NCBI GenBank assembly: GCA_013122435.1
Contig: WYDT01000038.1
Coordinates: forward strand, 1-64,000
Direction of reading: 5' to 3'
DNA: 64,000 nucleotides
Source of the DNA: Chloroflexi bacterium AL-N1
GTDB taxonomy: Bacteria > Chloroflexota > Chloroflexia > Chloroflexales > Roseiflexaceae
The notes under the pieces were generated by a model that was not told where the DNA came from, made no database searches, and saw nothing but the letters and a program-made list of their open reading frames with translations. This document shows, in pieces, positions 35,083 through 44,672 of this stretch (positions are counted from its first letter, which is position 1; the number at the start of each line of letters is the position of its first letter). The position numbers and the translations under genes were made by a program.

Positions 35083-36813
35083 TTATGCCCCTTCCATATT
35101 GGTCAAATTACTATTGGACGGCATCGGTATCGCTGGCACGAGTGGGAGGTACACCTCGACCGAAGTACCCTGTCCCGGTGCCGAATAGATATGCCATTTC
35201 CCATGTAGTTTTGCTGCCCGTTCACGCATCGATGCCAGACCTATACCACTGGTTGTTGTCACATCTGTTGGCACAAAACCACACCCATCATCACTCACAC
35301 GCAAAATTACAAAAGTCGCATCTGTCTGAAGTTCTATAACCACCGCCATGGCGCTGGCGTGTTTTATGACATTATTTAAGGCTTCCTAAGCAATGCGATA
35401 CAGAGCATCCTCAACGTCGACCGACAAGGGTACTGATAACTCCGCGATCAGTCGAGAACGTAAGCCAACCTGCTCTTCCACCATTGCCAACCGTTGACGA
35501 AGCGCAGCTACAACACCATCTCTCGCAACGGTAGGAGGTCGCAGTTCGTGGATGAGCAGGCGTAACTCTTGTAATGACTGATGGGCCATTGTGCCAATAC
35601 GTGTCAGATAATGTTCGGTATCTTCAAATGACTTAGTAGCAAGCGTCTGCCGACCTGCCTGGGCAAACAGTGTGACGCTGTATACCGCCTGTGTCACCGC
35701 GTCATGGAGATCACGGGCCAATCGCTGACGCTCCTCAACTACTGCAAGATGCTCAACCTTTCGGGCCAATCGCGCATGTTCAATGGCAATAGCAGCTTGA
35801 GCTGCAAATCGGCTGATAATACGAACATCATCTGCTGTAAAGCGACCAGGTTTATCAATTGCAGCTAACACACCAATATTTGTCGTATCAATTTGCAGCG
35901 GAACGGCGAGCAAAGCAACTGCAATATCCTGCCAATCAGTCGTGCGCGGATCAGGCCCGGTGAAGTTTCGGATCGCTGGTTTGCCCGTTCGTACAGCCTC
36001 ACCAATCTGCGAATGTTCAATTGATATCACCGGATGCGATTGAACACCGGCATTGCTGGATATGACCGGACGCAAACGTGTTTCATCCTCCAGCAAAAAC
36101 ACCATGCTGTGTTGAGCCCCAATCAGTTGTTTTAACGATAGTGAGACCAGATCGATGACATCCTCCAGCGTGCGGTGTTCAAGCAGTGCGACTGTTACCT
36201 CTTGCAATCGATCACTCTCAGTTTCTCGACGAGCAATCGACTCGCGCAGACATTTGTTGTCGACCGCTACAGCGACCATGTGACTAATACCGCGGATAAG
36301 CGACATAAGATTGTGTAAAAGCGGTATTTGTTTGTGGTCAATTCCTATCAGCAGTACCCCAACTACTTGATTTTGTGCAGTAAGAGGGATCAATAACCAC
36401 ACTGATTGGTTTGTGTGTGGTGAGGAGGGTATATCGAAGATTGGTTGTTGTTGTGTCACAACTTGACGAAGACGCTCTTCATCAGTTGGGTCGAGTGTTG
36501 TCGCAAAATGTTGGAACGCAGGCATGTCCGAGGGTATCGTTACACGCAAGATGAACTGTTGCTGAACCGTTTCAAACAAATAGGCGCCATACTGATAAGC
36601 TTGTAATGCATCGACAATAACCTCACCTACCTGCGAGAGCAGCGAGTCAATATCTTCTGCGTTATTGATAATGTGTGCTACTTCCAGCAGCACGTTGGTG
36701 TAATCTTGTACACCACGATAAGAATGGTCAATAGCCATGCAATATTGATCCATCTCTGGCAACAACATTTTGATTGGGTATGTATTGTTTATTGTACCTG
36801 CAAAATGCGCCAT
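35083..36813 (-). pseudogene. GAF-domain histidine kinase broken by an in-frame TAG
   Basis: A NarL-type sensor kinase with two GAF domains (about residues 100-260 and 275-425 of the longest frame), a HisKA_3 segment RLARDLHDAVTQ with the phosphorylated His, and an HATPase domain. The reading frame stops at TAG (35386-35388) after LYRIA and continues without shift as EALNNVIKHAS, so one codon, expected CAG for the Gln of the N-box, has become TAG. The remaining 100 codons include DDGCGF and GIGLASMRERA. Full length would be about 576 from Met at 36813; the true start is uncertain, with open frame to 37017. Cytoplasmic GAF sensor; ligand unknown. Confidence 0.8.
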
Positions 36814-36987
36814 CGGTAAAGAAATACCACTATTTACGCCAGATCTCGGAGATATCTCAGTATTTGACGTATACACAATCAGTACTGCACTGATGTGACC
36901 ACAAACCATACTAACTACACTAACCACACACACTCTTAGCATAGAGCCGATACAGGTCGTATCGACTTTTAGAAAGGACCACACCTC

Positions 36988-37701
36988 ATGACAACGAATG
37001 GCGCAAACTTTGGACATGTTTCAGATAACACACAGCTCTCGATTGCGATTCTCATACTGGAGAATGTTACTGTGACTGATGCAACAGGACCATACGAGGT
37101 CCTCCATAATATTCCTGGAGCCAGGGTCCAGTTTGTAGGGGAAACGGTCGGCCTCAAACGTGCCGACTCAGGAATGGTCTCATTGATGGCAGACTACACT
37201 CTTGATGAGGTGGCCCATCCAGATGTACTGGTTGTCACCCCTGGTTTAATGCAATCGAAAGAGCGTGTCCTTGAATGGCTTCGCAATGCCCATGAGACTA
37301 CTCAGTGGACCACATCGGTCTGTGCTGGCGCGTTGTTGTTAGGAGAGGCCGGTCTACTCAAAGGCAAACGTGCGACAACGCATTGGGGTGTTATGGATCA
37401 ACTCACACAGGTTGGTGCCATTCCCCGCCCCGAAGAGCGCTATGTTCGTGATGACAAGATTATTACGGCGGCTGGCAACTCAGCAGGCATCGACATGGCG
37501 CTCTATCTGGCCGGACAGATCGCCGGTGACGAAACAGCACAACTGATTCAACTAGGGATGGTGTATGATCCGCTTCCTCCCTACAACGCTGGTTCTCCAT
37601 CAGTTGTTCCGCCACACCTGCGCGAACTCGCTATCGAAAACAATAAAGAATTTATTAATCATATGATTGCACGGGCGCAACAGGATGGCTTGCAATGGTA
37701 G
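36988..37701 (+). CDS. DJ-1/PfpI-family protein (isocyanide hydratase-like)
   Basis: The 237 residues are a DJ-1/PfpI glutamine-amidotransferase-like fold: LSIAILILENVTVTDATGPYEVL at the N-terminus, the nucleophile cysteine in TTSVCAGALLLGEAGLL and THWGVMDQL after it. This pattern is closest to isocyanide hydratase and the sensor domain of GlxA-type proteins; no AraC-type HTH follows. AAGGA lies 9 bases before the ATG. Divergent from the histidine kinase gene; overlaps the next gene by 7 bases, so the two are co-translated. Confidence 0.85.
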   Translation: MTTNGANFGHVSDNTQLSIAILILENVTVTDATGPYEVLHNIPGARVQFVGETVGLKRADSGMVSLMADYTLDEVAHPDVLVVTPGLMQSKERVLEWLRNAHETTQWTTSVCAGALLLGEAGLLKGKRATTHWGVMDQLTQVGAIPRPEERYVRDDKIITAAGNSAGIDMALYLAGQIAGDETAQLIQLGMVYDPLPPYNAGSPSVVPPHLRELAIENNKEFINHMIARAQQDGLQW

Positions 37702-38033
37702 ATTCCCCCGTACTCACCACAACACAGCGAACCCGTCGACCCTTGCAGATTGTACGCTGGGTGGCGCTGGCCAATGCGCTTCTGCTGGTCACACTTGTCA
37801 CCGCATCAGTCATGGACAATCGCGAATGGGTGAGTGTGTTAGGTCCCCTGCACGGAGGCAACTTTATGCTTCTCCTAACCATCGTGGGAGTCGGAGCCGT
37901 CGATAAGTTGTGGAGCTGGTGGTTTCCGGTTGGGGTCTTCTTCACTGGTGGTCCATTGGGTGCTTTGATCGGTGAATGGATCATCAGCCGTCGACTGGCA
38001 AGACAGGAACCGCTTGATCATCACCAAGAGTAA
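37695..38033 (+). CDS. DUF3817-family membrane protein
   Basis: A 112-residue protein with three predicted membrane helices (about 20-40, 50-70 and 75-95). The pattern RWVALANALLL, GPLHGGNFMLLLTIVG and GPLGALIGEW fits the DUF3817 family of small integral membrane proteins. It overlaps the DJ-1/PfpI gene by 7 bases. Function unknown. Confidence 0.75.
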   Translation: MVDSPVLTTTQRTRRPLQIVRWVALANALLLVTLVTASVMDNREWVSVLGPLHGGNFMLLLTIVGVGAVDKLWSWWFPVGVFFTGGPLGALIGEWIISRRLARQEPLDHHQE

Positions 38034-38184
38034 TCGATGTACCAATCAGCGTTTCAGCTTCGTCAATCTGCAAAAAACAGGAGAAAAACAACATAGATCT
38101 GCAAAGTACACATAAACTACAAAATAGTAGTACAGATGCCAATCAGCTGTTACATATGGCATGAATATCGTATGGGGTACAGAA

Positions 38185-38448
38185 ATGATGGCCACTACTA
38201 CGCTGATCATAAGTGGTATAACGTTTAATATGGATGACTTCCAGCACAGTGAGTTAGATTAACCCTGGCTCATCGGTGCACAACAAGCACTGATCGAGGA
38301 ACTTCTGGCTGAGTTGGTGTGCCTCCGTGCGGAACTAGTACAGGCGCATCATCTGATCGAGATAGTGTCATCAGTGTCTGGTGACGATACTATAGCAATA
38401 TATCCGCTGCCTGTAACACCTGATACATTGTCTGATAGGAACCGATGA
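38185..38448 (+). pseudogene. Small gene interrupted by an in-frame TAA
   Basis: From ATG 38185 the frame reads MMATTTLIISGITFNMDDF to a TAA at 38260-38262, then continues in the same frame as PWLIGAQQALIEELLAELVC through a Leu/Glu-rich helix to a stop at 38446. The second part looks coding, so this may be a gene of about 86 codons disabled by one nonsense change. Family not recognised. It lies in a zone where the next two genes are also damaged. Confidence 0.4.
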
Positions 38449-38495
38449 TTCATTTTACGTCTCATCTATAGCTATCGATCATCTAGAAAGAACAT

Positions 38496-38654
38496 ATGAA
38501 GCAGTTATCAATTAATGGGCACTGTTACGAGGTTGATGTACCCAATGATGAAATGCTCCTGTGGGTGCTCCGTGACGATCTTGGGCTAACTGGCACCAAG
38601 CCTCGCTGCGATATCGGTGTATGTGGGTGTTGTTGCCAGCATTCTAGCAAATAA
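38496..38654 (+). pseudogene. Truncated (2Fe-2S) subunit of a molybdenum hydroxylase (IorA/CoxS type)
   Basis: The 52 codons read MKQLSINGHCYEVDVPNDEM and then LLWVLRDDLGLTGTKPRCDIGVCGCC, which is the N-terminal plant-type ferredoxin domain of xanthine-oxidase-family small subunits (usual length about 150-160). The frame ends soon after the first cysteine cluster, so the rest of the 2Fe-2S domain and the whole helical second 2Fe-2S domain are missing. Large molybdopterin subunits are not present. It appears to be a deletion remnant. Confidence 0.7.
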
Positions 38655-38669
38655 ACAAGGAAAAAACTA

Positions 38670-39424
38670 ATGTCTGAACATGCTCATCCTGAGGTGTTAG
38701 TCGATACACACTGGCTGCTGGATCATCTTTGTGGAGTACCTTCACTGATTTCATGCGACCAGATTTCAGTATTAATCTCGATCCGACTGCCATCGAAAAC
38801 TTGCTCTCACGATCAGGTATTTCGCAGGAAATAACTGTAATTGCCTATGGGAGTTCTAGTGCCGTAGGAGCCATGGTCTTCTGGTTTTTAAAGATGTTTG
38901 GACATGACAGAGTGTACATGCTGAATGGTGGATATCAAAAATGGCTCGCTGAAGATCGCCCACTCGTAACCGAGTTCTCAAACCCCGCTCCCAAGCACTA
39001 CCAAGTCAAATCTCCCGATGCCAGTCTGCGCGTTTTACAACCAGAGGTTCTGGCATCCCTCAATCGATCCGATTGTGTGTTGCTGGATGTCCGCACACTA
39101 CCAGAATTTCGGGGAGAGATTCTTATGGAAAAACCGCCGGAGGGCTCAGAATGCGGCGGACATATGCCAGGTGCGGTCAATCTGGGTTATACACAAACCT
39201 TGAATGATGACGAGACATTTAAATCATACGAAGAACTACACGCCTTGTTTGTGAGCCAGGGTATCACAACAGATAAAGAAGTGTTTCCGTACTGTGCTGT
39301 TGGAGGACGGTCGGCGTTTATCTGGTTTGTGTTGAAATACCTGCTTGGCTATCCCAGAGTCCGCAATTACGATGGCTCGTGGAATGAGTGGGGGCGGCTG
39401 CCAAATGCACCAATTGAGCAGTAG
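38670..39424 (+). pseudogene. Rhodanese-type sulfurtransferase with internal deletion/frameshift
   Basis: ATG 38670 opens with MSEHAHPEVLVDTHWLLDHL, the usual start of SseA-like thiosulfate/mercaptopyruvate sulfurtransferases. Around 38728 the homology jumps into another frame (TDFMRPDFSINLDPTA...) and runs to 39424. Roughly 25-30 residues of the first rhodanese domain appear to be lost together with the frame. The second, catalytic domain is complete, with its cysteine in FPYCAVGGRSAF. Expression from a TTG at 38729 could give a 231-residue fragment. Most likely a pseudogene. Confidence 0.7.
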
Positions 39425-39487
39425 GAGCAATACACATAATGAAGAAACGACCACCTGTTGGAACGTACGCCTGGTGTGAACAACACG

Positions 39488-39826
39488 ATGGGCGGAAGAG
39501 GCGCTAATGAGACATTGAAATCGATCTCAATCACGGCTGTGCGTGTGCTCACTTATACCGGTATGACCACCATCTTCTTTGGCCTTGTCCTCATCATGTA
39601 CACACGAGGATTTGATGCGCTCTTCGTTAGCGAATGGGGCGCACTTGTAGTTGGCTCTGTTGCCATTGCTATTGCGCTTCTCGGTATTGGAGATGGTGCC
39701 TTAAGACCTGCATTGCGTGACATAAAAACGACGGGTAACGGACAACGAGCACAGCGTTTTGCGATTGTGGGGCTCGCATTAACAGTATTAGCAATAGGTT
39801 TGATGACACGTACATTGTACGTATAA
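39488..39826 (+). CDS. Small membrane protein with three helices
   Basis: About 112 residues from the ATG at 39488, with membrane segments at about 15-35, 40-62 and 90-110. A TTG at 39458 would extend it by ten residues. A 22-codon frame (39439-39507) with AGGAG upstream overlaps the start in another frame and could be a leader peptide or chance. Family not recognised. Convergent with the giant VWA gene, 4 bp away. Confidence 0.55.
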   Translation: MGGRGANETLKSISITAVRVLTYTGMTTIFFGLVLIMYTRGFDALFVSEWGALVVGSVAIAIALLGIGDGALRPALRDIKTTGNGQRAQRFAIVGLALTVLAIGLMTRTLYV

Positions 39827-39830
39827 ACAC

Positions 39831-42731
39831 TCAATCCTGCTTGTCACGGGCACGGCGTTTGGCAGAGAGAAGACGGGCAAACTGATCGTCACTAAGCGAT
39901 GTTGATGGTTTTGATACGGGTGCAGCACGGGGTTTCTTCGGTTTCTCAGATGGGGCAGGCTTTGGTACTGAGTCGGGTTTTGCTGGCACCTCTTCCGCGC
40001 GCGATGGAACAGACATGGATGTTGAGGGAGACTCCACCCGATGTTCGCTCGATACAGAAGTTTGTTGGTGGTTCACTCGCTGTTTGGCTTTGCCTAGACG
40101 AGCGGCCCATTCTGTTGGAGTTTTCTCAGGTGCCGGTTGCCAACGGCGAAGCAAGGTCCGCATACCAGCAAAAGCCTCGGAGAAGCGGAGAAAAAGCCGT
40201 CGTACGGCAATATCGAACGGCCAGAGCAACAGGGCCAGCCAGAGCAATGGAATAGCGATTTCACGAACTGCGCCTACCGTTTGTGGTGTTGGCTCAAACG
40301 CGGTTGCGGCTGCAGGCTCAAATCGGCCACCTGCAATAGCGACCACATCTTGTAGCAGTTGGCGATTTTGGCGCACTTCACTGTACTCTGGCGAGTAACT
40401 TACCACCACGCCAGTTTGTACGATGCCAAGTGCCTGTCCCTGTGCATCACCAACACTCACCTGTGCCAGATACACACCTGTTGTATCAGCATCAACCACC
40501 GCCCGATAGCGATTCTCACCAATTTGCTCAAATTCAAGCGCTACTCCCGCATCATCAGGGTCGACGAGCCGACCAGCCAGTGTGAGATCACTCAGGGGCT
40601 GCCCCTCAGCATCACTAGCCGTCAGGTCCAAAAGTATCTGTGAGCCAGAAACACTGGATTGCAGACTAATCTGATCATCAACACGCGTTGGCAACAATGT
40701 TTCTAACATACCATCAACAAAACGCGGGAACTGATCCCACCCGACCCAATCACGCGCCCATTGACCCTTGAAATCACTGGTCCATGCGATAGTGCGACCC
40801 AGGCCATACTGCCATTGAGCGAGTATAGGTTTTCCATCAGGCGTTACAAGTAAGGTACGCGTAGATCGTTTTAGTTCAGTGCCGTTGTATCCATAGAGCG
40901 GTGGCAGACCACTTAACGTATTGATGAAAGGTGACTGAAGCGCTATCTGAGGTGTAAATTCTTCTTCAACAATGTCGCGGCCTGCAATAAAAACAGTTTC
41001 CTGCAGGAAAATAGTTGGAACGTCGGATACATCGCGTACAAGGTAATACCGACCACTACCACGTTCAGCGATTTGTCGCAAATTGGGGTTTGCATCGTTT
41101 CCTAGCGCAACAGTCGATATGGTTACTCCCTGCTCACTCATCTGGTCAATCAGGTCGCTATAATTGCTATCAGCCATACCATCAGTGAGCAAAATAACGT
41201 GTTTAACCCGCGCATCTGCCTCTGCTAACGCCTCAGCAGCACGCTCGACACCTGGACGAATATTGGTTCCTCCACCACTATCAAACGTACTGAGCGCCTG
41301 TTCAATCTCAATAGCTGGCGGTAATTGCTGCAAAGGCAATACCCATTGTGCAGCCGAGTCGAACACCACCAGGCCAATCTGGTCTCGTTCGCCCAAACCG
41401 AGACTGGCCTGATACACGGCTTCTTTGGCCAGATCAAGGCGTGTTCGCCCACTACCACTCGTGTCGCTCATACTGCCACTACGATCAATCACCATTGCGA
41501 GTGCTACATCTGGTTGTTCACGATTATCGAGTGGATCAAGGCTGACAGGCAATATATCCTCAATAGGGGTGCGGCGATATCCACCGGCACCAAATGACTC
41601 CTCCCCACCAATCATTGCCACACCACGCCCCAAATCGCGCACATAGGCAGGGAGTATTTCCTGCACCGCACGTGGAATATCACGTGCAGGAGTGTCGACA
41701 ATAATTACACCTGCATAATCACTTAGCTGTGCTAAATCAGCCGGAACCTGATCAGGTGCACGCACGTCAACACGCACATCAGATGCAGTCAGTGCAGACT
41801 GTAGATTGACAGCACGGTTGGCATCACTTGCAATAATCAAGAGGCGTGGCGGCCCTTCGATATTGGTAAACGCCGAGGCACGATTGTTTTGTGCTGCAGT
41901 ATCTCCCTCTGCCGCCAGACGTACCTCTAAACGCCGAAAGCCTGCTTCACCTGAGCCAACGCGTATGGGTATCTCGGTTGTGCCTGAATCAACAGTAACT
42001 TCTGACTCATCAATGAGTTGGTCATCAACAAAAACCTGAAGTTGTCCAGATGTTGCCAACGACGATTGTATAACCGTGTTTAAGACGATATCCTGTCCTT
42101 CACGGGCGTTGGTGGGTGCCTCAAGCGCGCTCACAATGACATCTGGCCCACTCTCGCTTGGCAGAAACACGACATCAATAGGCACACCACGAAATGCCGA
42201 TAGCCGCGCTGCATCCACCGCACGTCCGCTGTTTTCGCTCCCATCGGAGATCAGGACCAGCCGCTTCTGCATGTCAGCAGGGAGTAAGGCCAAACCAAGC
42301 TGAATGGCATCTTGAATATTCGTACGTGTTGCCAGCGGAATAGAGCGTAATCGATCAACAGTAGCCAGATCAGCAGGGGTATGTTCAACTAACGCATTCT
42401 CGCCAAAGACAACCACCCCTGCAACATCGCCAGATGGTCTGTTTTCGAGTGCAGTATCAATATATTCAACGGCTTGCTGACGCTGTGCTGGTGACACCGA
42501 ATCCGATCCATCAACCAGAAAAACGGTGGCAACGCTTTGCACGGGCAAAATAAGTTGGACACCTGCCAACGCAAAAATGAGCGCGACAAGGATGACACTC
42601 CTAATCAATAAGCTGGCCCAAAACCGCCATGAGGCTAGCTGTCGTGGTGTCAAAAGGACAAACGACCAGAGGAGTGGCAAGAGTACCAATAATACCAGCG
42701 CGGCTGGTGTTACAAACGAAAGTCGTAACAT
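39831..42731 (-). CDS. Giant VWA-domain membrane protein
   Basis: 966 residues. Two N-terminal membrane helices (about 8-28 and 35-60) precede a first VWA-like domain (VATVFLVDGSDSVS). Then come a beta-sandwich (260-300), a glutamine-amidotransferase-like domain ending in GRGVAMIGGEESFGAGGY, and a second VWA with complete MIDAS (AMVIDRSGSMSD). A further beta region, a last membrane helix (IPLLWLALLLWPFDIAVRR) and a Pro/Lys-rich cytoplasmic tail follow. It has the same order as the protein at 56599-59415, so they are paralogues. This copy stands alone, away from MoxR and DUF58. Function is inferred only as a surface/membrane assembly partner. Confidence 0.85.
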   Translation of the reverse strand: MLRLSFVTPAALVLLVLLPLLWSFVLLTPRQLASWRFWASLLIRSVILVALIFALAGVQLILPVQSVATVFLVDGSDSVSPAQRQQAVEYIDTALENRPSGDVAGVVVFGENALVEHTPADLATVDRLRSIPLATRTNIQDAIQLGLALLPADMQKRLVLISDGSENSGRAVDAARLSAFRGVPIDVVFLPSESGPDVIVSALEAPTNAREGQDIVLNTVIQSSLATSGQLQVFVDDQLIDESEVTVDSGTTEIPIRVGSGEAGFRRLEVRLAAEGDTAAQNNRASAFTNIEGPPRLLIIASDANRAVNLQSALTASDVRVDVRAPDQVPADLAQLSDYAGVIIVDTPARDIPRAVQEILPAYVRDLGRGVAMIGGEESFGAGGYRRTPIEDILPVSLDPLDNREQPDVALAMVIDRSGSMSDTSGSGRTRLDLAKEAVYQASLGLGERDQIGLVVFDSAAQWVLPLQQLPPAIEIEQALSTFDSGGGTNIRPGVERAAEALAEADARVKHVILLTDGMADSNYSDLIDQMSEQGVTISTVALGNDANPNLRQIAERGSGRYYLVRDVSDVPTIFLQETVFIAGRDIVEEEFTPQIALQSPFINTLSGLPPLYGYNGTELKRSTRTLLVTPDGKPILAQWQYGLGRTIAWTSDFKGQWARDWVGWDQFPRFVDGMLETLLPTRVDDQISLQSSVSGSQILLDLTASDAEGQPLSDLTLAGRLVDPDDAGVALEFEQIGENRYRAVVDADTTGVYLAQVSVGDAQGQALGIVQTGVVVSYSPEYSEVRQNRQLLQDVVAIAGGRFEPAAATAFEPTPQTVGAVREIAIPLLWLALLLWPFDIAVRRLFLRFSEAFAGMRTLLRRWQPAPEKTPTEWAARLGKAKQRVNHQQTSVSSEHRVESPSTSMSVPSRAEEVPAKPDSVPKPAPSEKPKKPRAAPVSKPSTSLSDDQFARLLSAKRRARDKQD

Positions 42732-42986
42732 ATAATTCTAGCGTTGTAATATTGCACAACAATGATCCAGATAGGGTTTATAGATTTAGTTTAACCTTTC
42801 GCAGTTGGTAGTATAGCACGAATACATGTATATGGCTTTTCATTCACCTCAATGGTTAATTAAGGCTTTTCTCAGTAACACAAAATACGTCTTTACGATT
42901 ATTTGTAGTTGGAATTTTTGCCATAGCGTTACAAAACCGCGTTTTCAATCGTCTGTATTTTTAAGTAGTTATATTTTCAAGTTACT

Positions 42987-43871
42987 ATGAAGCAAAAATC
43001 CAGCACAAATGTTGTAAGCTCCTTCCAAAATGAATATGACAAAGGTGTGTTCTCTATGTTGAAGTATCGTTTTTTTGATGACATGAAAGCCAAAAAACAT
43101 CTTCATGGGCCAGCAGTGAACCGTATGAGCGATTGTATTTTTACATCTCAACAGAACCTGACTTCACTCGAAACTACTATTGAACGTATTATTGGTGCTA
43201 TTCGAGCGCGACTGCTCAGCCCTGGAGATCGGCTACCTTCGGAACGTGAATTCGCAGCCCAACTTGGTGTGAGCCGCTCAACGCTACGTATGGCCCTGCA
43301 GCATTTGACCAAAACTGGTTGGCTAGAGGTACGACGAGGTTGGCATGGCGGTTCATTTGTGGCCCGTTGGCCGATCATACCAACCCCCCACGACTACCAG
43401 GAGGTTCTCACCCATTATGTCGAAGACTTGCCATCCATCTTAGATTACCGACGTGCAGTGGAAAGTGCCACCGCTTTTTACGCAGCAGAACGAGCAACCC
43501 CCACAGATATGGCATTAATAGCGGACATCCATTCAGCGCTTGATGGGAACGACCATGATTGGGAAGTGTATCGCGCCAGTGACTCTCGCTTCCACATCGC
43601 TATTGCACGGGCTGCCTATAGCCCACGTCTATTAGAATCAGTGACTGAAATCCATGCCACGCTCAGTGAGGTATTTGATCTCCTCATTCAGCGCCCTACT
43701 GGCTCACTTCCGCAATCAACCACCTATCATCGACATATTCTTGATGCCATCTATCAACGAGATAGTGAAGCTGCTCGTCAGCTTATGCTGGAACACTTGA
43801 TCGCTACTGAGCAACTTATTTACAATCTGATGCACGATAGTGGGGTTTACCAGTTCGCTGTTGGTGGTTGA
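42987..43871 (+). CDS. GntR-family (FadR subfamily) transcription regulator
   Basis: 294 residues in the longest frame. A winged helix at about residues 57-115 with RLLSPGDRLPSEREFAAQLGVSRSTLRMALQHL is a textbook GntR DNA-binding domain; the C-terminal half is an all-helical FCD effector domain with metal-type histidines (RFHIAIARA, TYHRHILDAIYQRD). The start could also be ATG 43056 or 43125, since the first 50 residues have no domain. FCD regulators sense organic or fatty acids. Divergent from the giant VWA gene. The target is not identifiable. Confidence 0.85.
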   Translation: MKQKSSTNVVSSFQNEYDKGVFSMLKYRFFDDMKAKKHLHGPAVNRMSDCIFTSQQNLTSLETTIERIIGAIRARLLSPGDRLPSEREFAAQLGVSRSTLRMALQHLTKTGWLEVRRGWHGGSFVARWPIIPTPHDYQEVLTHYVEDLPSILDYRRAVESATAFYAAERATPTDMALIADIHSALDGNDHDWEVYRASDSRFHIAIARAAYSPRLLESVTEIHATLSEVFDLLIQRPTGSLPQSTTYHRHILDAIYQRDSEAARQLMLEHLIATEQLIYNLMHDSGVYQFAVGG

Positions 43872-43885
43872 GGCTATTAAACAAG

Positions 43886-44380
43886 CTAATAAAGCCATGG
43901 AATGAGCTTACGAACACGGGTTCGATAGTTGTCATACGCTGCAAATTTCTGGGACAACCAGACTTCTTCGCGTGCTGATTTGCGGTCAAAGAAGAATCCA
44001 AGGACAATCGTCAATACAAGTGCTGCAGTGCTAGTCTGGAGCACTGACCAGCCGAGCGCGAGGAATAAAAGACCGCTGTAGATAGGGTGGCGCACAATGC
44101 GGTACACGCCGCGTTTTACAAATTCACTATCATCTTTGGGACGCGGAAACGGGGATAAATTGTTTCCCAGCGAGAAAACCCCACCACCAGCGAGCAACAT
44201 TCCTACAAAAATAGCACCTATACCAATTGGCGTAACGCCTGTCTGTAACCACGCAGGCCAGATGGACACATCAGGAAGGTAGCGTGGAGCGAGCGCAATA
44301 GCACCAAAAAGCAGCAACTGTGTCACCACCCACCACTCGCCGCGTGAAGTATCGGTTTTGCTGTTGTCTTTATCGGACAT
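43886..44380 (-). CDS. Isoprenylcysteine carboxyl methyltransferase-like membrane protein
   Basis: The 164 residues have four membrane helices. GVYRIVRHPIYSGLLFLALGW and the C-terminal EEVWLSQKFAAYDNYRTRVRKLIPWL are the cofactor-binding RHPxY and E...Y..Y..R signatures of the ICMT/PEMT methyltransferase family. The likely reaction is SAM-dependent methylation of a membrane lipid or small molecule. It ends 15 bp from the convergent GntR gene. Confidence 0.85.
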   Translation of the reverse strand: MSDKDNSKTDTSRGEWWVVTQLLLFGAIALAPRYLPDVSIWPAWLQTGVTPIGIGAIFVGMLLAGGGVFSLGNNLSPFPRPKDDSEFVKRGVYRIVRHPIYSGLLFLALGWSVLQTSTAALVLTIVLGFFFDRKSAREEVWLSQKFAAYDNYRTRVRKLIPWLY

Positions 44381-44585
44381 GGGGGTACCTGTTTCTATAT
44401 TCCTTGTACTGATATCGACATGCTACATATATTCATACCAGAGACCGATGTTCTATGATTGATCAAACTGTATAGTGCTACACACAGACGCCTACTATGT
44501 TTGATTCAACCATCAATGATTACAGCACAGTTCACAACCAGTCATAACTGTATGCTCCTCCTTACAAACAGCGAAGAGCCGTTTT

Positions 44586-44672
44586 ATGCTGGAAGGTGGC
44601 AGATGTGCTGACATAGCAATCTACCTATAACGTAAATGTGCGACCTTCCACTTTGCTGGAGGGTCGTTTTAT
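44586..44672 (+). promoter_or_regulatory. Transcription attenuator (antiterminator/terminator) in the leuS leader
   Basis: TGGAAGGT (44590-44597) is the exact complement of ACCTTCCA (44643-44650), and that same right arm is also the left arm of the terminator 44641-44666. The two pairings exclude each other, the hallmark of attenuation. Between the arms AGAT/ATCT and GCT/AGC can form an inner hairpin. A canonical T-box (UGGN-ACC...) is not clear. A 14-codon frame at 44586-44630 reads through the left arm and ends with the leucine codon CTA, so a leader peptide is possible. Class undetermined. Confidence 0.65.
44641..44670 (+). terminator. Attenuator terminator upstream of leuS
   Basis: CGACCTTCCA pairs with TGGAGGGTCG (10 pairs, one G-U, loop CTTTGC), followed by TTTTATTTTA. 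It lies before the leuS start and after any promoter for it, so it must be conditional. Confidence 0.85.

Noticed and set aside
44586..44672. Canonical T-box riboswitch
   Set aside because: An AAGGTGGCA stretch is reminiscent, but the conserved UGGN-ACC-GCG block and a recognisable specifier stem are missing; kept as attenuator of unknown class.
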